The notes below the pieces were generated by a model. The model was not told the origin of the DNA and made no database searches. It saw only the letters and a program-made list of their open reading frames with translations. This document shows positions 58,932 to 64,000 of a stretch of 64,000 bases of DNA, piece by piece. Source of the DNA: Clostridium sp. C8-1-8 (GTDB lineage Bacteria > Bacillota > Clostridia > Clostridiales > Clostridiaceae); NCBI RefSeq assembly GCF_009928445.1, contig NZ_JAABNO010000019.1:49788-113787 (forward strand), given 5' to 3'. Position numbers and translations under genes: made by a program. Position 1 is the stretch's first letter; every line of letters starts with the position of its first letter.

Positions 58932-59966
58932 ATGGCAATTAGTAAAAAGCCTCTATTTAATGAAAATGGAGATACGGAAATATCAAAGAAAAAAATGGTC
59001 AATGGGAATACTACAAATCTTAATGACTTTAATAATATGAAATATACTTGGGTATCAGATTGGTATAGGCAGGCTATGAATAACTTCTGGATACCAGAAG
59101 AGATTAATTTGGCACAAGATCTTAAGGATTATCCTAAGCTAACTGCAGAAGAGAGAGTAGCATATGATAAGATATTATCTTTCTTAATTTTCTTAGATTC
59201 TATACAAACAGCGAATCTTGGAAATATAAATAACTATATCACAGCCAGTGAAGTAAATCTATGTTTAACTATACAAGCTTTTCAAGAAGCTGTTCACTCT
59301 CAAAGCTATAGTTACATGCTAGATACAATATGTCCACCAGAGAAGAGAAACGAAATATTATTTCAATGGAAGGATGATAAGATACTTCTTGAAAGAAATA
59401 AATTCATAGGGGATCTATATAATAACTTTGTTGAAGATCCAAATGAAGAGACCTTCTTAAAAACAATAATGGCAAACTATATTCTTGAGGGAATATACTT
59501 CTATTCTGGTTTTATGTTCTTCTATAACTTGGAGAGAAACGGAAAGATGCCTGGTTCAGCACAGGAGATAAGATATATAAATAGAGATGAAAATACACAT
59601 CTTTGGTTATTTAGAAATATAATCAGAGAGTTACAAAGAGAAGAGCCACAGATGTTTACTGAGAAGCTAGCTGACGAACTAAGAGAGATGGTTAGAACCG
59701 GAGTAGAGAATGAAATAGCTTGGGGACATTACGTAATATCTGATGGAATTCAAGGCCTAAATAAAAAGATGATAAATGATTACATAAAGTACTTAGGAAA
59801 TATAAGACTTAAGGATATAGGTTTTGAGCCTTTATTTGAAGGGTATGATAAGAACCCTGCAACTTGGGTGGATATTTATGCTGATGCGAACTCAGTTAAA
59901 ACAGATTTCTTTGAAGCTAAATCGACTGCATATGCTAAAGCTGGTGCTTTAGTAGATGACTTATAG
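58932..59966 (+). CDS. nrdB: Class I ribonucleoside-diphosphate reductase, beta subunit
   Basis: This 344-residue ferritin-like subunit generates the radical. Probable metal ligands are Asp89, Glu119, His122 (EAVHSQSY), Glu186, Glu220 and His223 (RDENTH). Tyr126 sits at the radical position, so it is not a tyrosine-lacking Ic form. AAGGAGGG precedes ATG. It follows nrdA by 41 bp. Confidence 0.93.
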   Translation: MAISKKPLFNENGDTEISKKKMVNGNTTNLNDFNNMKYTWVSDWYRQAMNNFWIPEEINLAQDLKDYPKLTAEERVAYDKILSFLIFLDSIQTANLGNINNYITASEVNLCLTIQAFQEAVHSQSYSYMLDTICPPEKRNEILFQWKDDKILLERNKFIGDLYNNFVEDPNEETFLKTIMANYILEGIYFYSGFMFFYNLERNGKMPGSAQEIRYINRDENTHLWLFRNIIRELQREEPQMFTEKLADELREMVRTGVENEIAWGHYVISDGIQGLNKKMINDYIKYLGNIRLKDIGFEPLFEGYDKNPATWVDIYADANSVKTDFFEAKSTAYAKAGALVDDL

Positions 59967-60015
59967 AATAAGCAATATAATATATTTTTGAAAATTTGTT
60001 TAAAATTTATATAAA

Positions 60016-60062
60016 AATAAAACTTTAGCAGTGGTCATTGACTACTCCTAAAGTTTTATTTA
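60016..60062. terminator. Long bidirectional terminator between nrdB and aspA
   Basis: AATAAAACTTTAG (60016-60028) pairs perfectly with 60048-60060. AGTGGTC and GACTACT extend the stem inside. T-rich flanks occur on both strands. Confidence 0.85.
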
Positions 60063-60182
60063 ACCTGGATATTAAGTGTTAAAAACAAAATTAACTAAAG
60101 TCAAAGTGTCTATTTACAACCTTAATAAATTATTAATTTAGAATTTAATAACATAGTAAGCATTAATATAAATTTATTATAA

Positions 60183-61598
60183 TTATGAAACCACTCTTAT
60201 TTCGCCTTCAAAGCTTGCAGGTTTAATTAACTGAGAAGGATCTAACATAAGATCTACTTGTTCCTTAGAGTACATATTTTCAGCATAAAGAATTTCTCTC
60301 ATTGATTTATCTTCCTTAAGGGCTTTTTTCGCAAGCTCACAGGCTCTGTCATACCCTATATGTGGAACTAATGCTGTAACTAGAGCTGCTGATTTTTCAA
60401 GATTTTCAAGGCAACGCTCCTCATTTACTAAAATGCCATCTATACACTTCTCTCTAAAGAGCACTGCGGCTTTTTCTAGGAGATCAAGAGACTCTAGTAA
60501 GCTCTCTGCTATAAGTGGAATAAAAGCATTCAATTCAAGCTGGCCTGAAGAAGAGGCTAGCGTTATTGCAGTATCATTTGCTATAATTCTCATTGAAATT
60601 TGACCTATCATCTCAGGGATTACAGGATTTACCTTGCCAGGCATTATGGATGACCCTGCTTGACGAGCTGGAAGAGCTATTTCTCCTAATCCACCTCTAG
60701 GTCCAGAGTTTAGAATTCTAAGGTCATTTGATATTTTTATAAGACTAGCTGCACAGGTTTTTAAGGCGCTAGATACTTCAACAAAGGCATCAGTGTTTTG
60801 AGTACCATCTACTAAGGATTCTGATCTGTTTATATCAAGCTTAGTCAGATGCCTTAAGGTATCAGCTACAATAAAGATATATTTATCTGTTGCATTTAAA
60901 CCAGTACCTATAGCTGTTCCACCTAAATTTATATCTTTTAAGTTTTCTTCAGTCTTACGAATTCTATATAAATCTCTTTCTAGTACTTTTGCATATGCTC
61001 CAAATCCTTGGCCTACAGTCATTGGAACAGCATCCATTAGCTGAGTTCTTCCAAGACGATATATTTCTGAGAATTGTTCTTCTTTTTTATTGAAAGCTTC
61101 TTTAAGCTTTTGTAGTTCTTTAATAACTGCCCTAACTTTTTTTATGGTAGCTATTCTAAGAGCAGTTGGACATACATCGTTTGTAGACTGTGACATATTA
61201 ACATGATTTAAAGGATGAATGATTGAGTAGTCACCTTTATTACCACCCATAAGCTCAATAGCTCTGTTAGCAATAACTTCATTTACATTCATATTTGTTG
61301 AAGTGCCAGCACCACCTTGGAAGGCACTTACTTTAAATTGATCATCAAAATTTCCTGCCATTACTTCTTCGCTAGCCTTGATTATAGCATCTGCTTTTTT
61401 TTCTTCTAGGTTGCCTAACTTCATGTTGGTTATTGCTGCTGCTTTTTTTACAAGAGCAATTTCTCTTACAAAATCTATATTTATAGTTTTATTAGATAAA
61501 TTAAAATTTTCAAGAGCACGTACAGTATTTATTCCGTAATACTTAGAATCATCAATTTCTTTAGAGCCAATTAAATCTTTTTCAATTCTATATTTCAT
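60183..61598 (-). CDS. aspA: Aspartate ammonia-lyase (aspartase)
   Basis: This 471-residue fumarase/aspartase superfamily enzyme converts aspartate to fumarate and ammonia. The signature loop GSSIMPGKVN (315-324) contains catalytic Ser317. Other family blocks are GGAGTSTNMNVNEVIANRA and NMSQSTNDVCPT. Class II fumarase is the alternative, but RLGRTQLMDAVPMTVGQ and the overall match to AnsB-type sequences favour aspartase. ATG 61598 is preceded by GAGGA; an in-frame start five codons upstream has no ribosome-binding site. Confidence 0.88.
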   Translation of the reverse strand: MKYRIEKDLIGSKEIDDSKYYGINTVRALENFNLSNKTINIDFVREIALVKKAAAITNMKLGNLEEKKADAIIKASEEVMAGNFDDQFKVSAFQGGAGTSTNMNVNEVIANRAIELMGGNKGDYSIIHPLNHVNMSQSTNDVCPTALRIATIKKVRAVIKELQKLKEAFNKKEEQFSEIYRLGRTQLMDAVPMTVGQGFGAYAKVLERDLYRIRKTEENLKDINLGGTAIGTGLNATDKYIFIVADTLRHLTKLDINRSESLVDGTQNTDAFVEVSSALKTCAASLIKISNDLRILNSGPRGGLGEIALPARQAGSSIMPGKVNPVIPEMIGQISMRIIANDTAITLASSSGQLELNAFIPLIAESLLESLDLLEKAAVLFREKCIDGILVNEERCLENLEKSAALVTALVPHIGYDRACELAKKALKEDKSMREILYAENMYSKEQVDLMLDPSQLIKPASFEGEIRVVS

Positions 61599-61700
61599 AA
61601 TATTAATCCTCACTACTCATTATAAATTTTTTATAAGGCAACTTTTTTCGTAATACAGTATAAATATCTATTAAAACCTTTGGCCAAAGATTTCTTACAA

Positions 61701-61740
61701 ATAAAAAAGGTGTCTTCGCTGCAACAGCGAAAACACCTTT
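61701..61740 (-). terminator. Terminator or attenuator hairpin upstream of aspA
   Basis: AAAGGTGT-TTCGCTG pairs with CAGCGAA-ACACCTTT across one mismatch, around a 3-nt loop. On the minus strand it ends in six T. It either ends the glycosyltransferase transcript or sits in the aspA leader. Confidence 0.7.
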
Positions 61741-62021
61741 GTTCTACATACATTATCATATTCTTTTGATTTGTAATTTGTCAATTAATATATAAGATAA
61801 ATAAAATATATATAATATTTTTGATACGATTTCATTATGAAAAAGTTAAAATTATTGTGATGTTAATAATAAATATAGTGGTAATATTGAATATAAATAA
61901 AAAAGTAATATATTTAATGTAAAAATATTACACTGAGTGGTTTGATTTCTTGGGAGATATGGAACTGTACAAACTAATAATTGAAGTTGATAAATAATGT
62001 TTCAGATTTACAAAATTAAGA
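61741..62021. other. AT-rich spacer between glycosyltransferase gene and aspA hairpin
   Basis: No gene, repeat or clear promoter was seen. Confidence 0.4.
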
Positions 62022-63110
62022 TTAAGAGGTCATGCCTATAGATTGAAAGTAATTTTTGTTATATAAAACTTTTGAATCATTAGGAACATAGCCATAGGCT
62101 ATTTCGTTATGTTTAAAAGCTGTAGTATGATCTCCAATTCTATCATAGCAAACACATAATTGAAGGTGAGGCAGCCAAGTCCAGGAAGCCTCATTAAAGA
62201 AACCTAGGCTGTTTTCAGGTTTTTTCAGTTCGGTAGCCAGTTCATACCAAAAGATTGCTTGATCTATTTTATTCTCGCACAGGTAAGAAAAGCCTATTCT
62301 ACAACAAGCTTCTGCTCTAGGTAAATCGTATTGGAAGCTCTTAAATGAATATTCTCTAGACTTTTGAAAATTACTTGTTGATTGGTAGTAATCGGAGATG
62401 TTTCCACAAACTCTTATGTTATCTTCATACCAACCTAAACCACTATCTAAAAAATTATTATAGTTGATAAGAGCTTCTTCAAATCTGCCATGATCGTAAA
62501 GTTCATGAGCATAGTATAAGATATCTCTAGGTATGAGTTTAAAACCTTCTTTTAATTTGGCTTCATAGATTTCTATATTTCTATTAGGGGTCGCTTTTAC
62601 TTTTTGATGTGTTACAGATATATCGCTATTTATTATGTTACCATATACTTCCAGATATTCGTGGATGAAGCCTCTCCACATAAAATTTCTATCTCTTTTA
62701 ACAAGTCTATTGCGTCTATAGGAAGAAGAAGGATTTCCATATTCATCAATTCCTATATTGTACTTCATAGTCACTGAATCTACATCAGATTTTAAAGTTT
62801 GCTTTAGTAATTTTAATTTATCAATGGCATCTGGTAGAAGAACGTCATCGGCATCTAACCATAAAATGTAATCTTTTGTTGCTTTACTAAAAGCATAGTT
62901 CCTTGCAGCTGAGAAATCATCAATCCACTTAAAATCATAAATATCCCTAGTATAATTGCTTATTATATCCTTTGTTTTGTCAGTAGAGCCTGTGTCAACT
63001 ATTATGATTTCATCTACTACATCTTTTATACAATCTAGGCATCTTGCTATAGTCAACTCTTCATCGCGAACTATCATACATAAACTTATACTTATATAAT
63101 TATCCAACAT
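62022..63110 (-). CDS. Family 2 glycosyltransferase with C-terminal TPR-like repeats
   Basis: This 362-residue cytoplasmic protein has a GT-A domain (LCMIVRDEELTIARCLDCIK, then IIIVDTGSTDKT and the metal-binding D86-A-D88 in LWLDADD). After about residue 190 come helical repeats (YYAHELYDHGRFEEALINYN and similar) of the TPR type. GT2-TPR proteins often glycosylate surface proteins. It is next to a Thr-rich collagen-like gene on the same strand, a plausible acceptor, but this is inference. ATG 63110 follows GAGGTTG. Confidence 0.85.
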   Translation of the reverse strand: MLDNYISISLCMIVRDEELTIARCLDCIKDVVDEIIIVDTGSTDKTKDIISNYTRDIYDFKWIDDFSAARNYAFSKATKDYILWLDADDVLLPDAIDKLKLLKQTLKSDVDSVTMKYNIGIDEYGNPSSSYRRNRLVKRDRNFMWRGFIHEYLEVYGNIINSDISVTHQKVKATPNRNIEIYEAKLKEGFKLIPRDILYYAHELYDHGRFEEALINYNNFLDSGLGWYEDNIRVCGNISDYYQSTSNFQKSREYSFKSFQYDLPRAEACCRIGFSYLCENKIDQAIFWYELATELKKPENSLGFFNEASWTWLPHLQLCVCYDRIGDHTTAFKHNEIAYGYVPNDSKVLYNKNYFQSIGMTS

Positions 63111-63243
63111 AACAACCTCACTTCTACAATACACAATAATTAATATATTATGTTTAAGTATTTAAAGATGTACCACTTGTTACTGAGAACTAAATATAGA
63201 CTACAAAAGTTTTTTCACAGATGGTTAGAAAAGGAATATGAGA

Positions 63244-63280
63244 AAAAATAGCTGAAGAAACTCGCTTCAGCTATTTTTAA
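63244..63280 (-). terminator. Terminator of the collagen-like gene
   Basis: AAAAATAGCTGAAG (63244-63257) pairs perfectly with CTTCAGCTATTTTT (63265-63278), a 14-bp stem with 7-nt loop just after the stop codon. T tails occur on both strands. Confidence 0.85.
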
Positions 63281-63292
63281 AATGAAATTAAC

Positions 63293-64000
<708 letters not shown>

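Overview
The window is a low-GC, AT-rich chromosome segment typical of Clostridium sensu stricto or a close relative. The evidence is the gene order (tRNA-Thr-tuf-rpmG-secE-nusG-rplKAJL, then rpoBC, str, S10-spc-alpha, ecfA1-ecfA2-ecfT-truA-rplM-rpsI-cwlD), strong AGGAGG ribosome-binding sites, zinc-type S4, S14, L24, L33, L36 and adenylate kinase, sporulation genes (sigH, cwlD) and a collagen-like surface protein of the exosporium kind. I cannot name the species.

Region by region. 1-6.3 kb: tail of rlmB, sigH, tRNA-Thr(GGT), first tuf copy, rpmG, secE, nusG, rplK, rplA, an L10-type leader, rplJ and rplL. 6.4-9.8 kb: a glucose-type PTS module (glcT antiterminator and ptsG), each gene preceded by its own RAT/terminator switch. 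It sits between rplL and rpoB, an unusual place. 10-22.4 kb: rpoB, rpoC, an L7Ae-like gene, rpsL, rpsG, fusA and a second tuf copy that I read as identical to the first. 22.4-23.5 kb: a 1.15-kb gap holding what looks like a pseudoknotted structured RNA with a strong terminator, a second foldable segment, and the S10 promoter and leader. 23.5-39.5 kb: the S10-spc-alpha superoperon through secY, adk, map, infA, rpsD, rpoA and rplQ. 39.7-45 kb: ECF transporter energy module, truA, rplM-rpsI and cwlD.

45-64 kb is ordinary accessory and metabolic territory on both strands: a DUF3048-like protein, two-subunit Fe-S fumarase, a YitT-family protein, a 52-residue membrane peptide, galE, an ABC exporter, a two-component system, an ArsC/Spx-like protein, class I ribonucleotide reductase under two NrdR boxes, aspartase, a glycosyltransferase, and a collagen-like protein running off the right edge.

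The first 45 kb is almost entirely the + strand translation and transcription machinery. It carries many RNA-level control points: the L10 leader, two L1-like sites, RAT switches, structured leaders before rpoB, the str operon, rpsJ, rpsM and rplM, and intergenic terminators. The most interesting unexplained signal is the structured RNA downstream of the second tuf gene. I made no database search; family names rest on recognising motifs and gene order.
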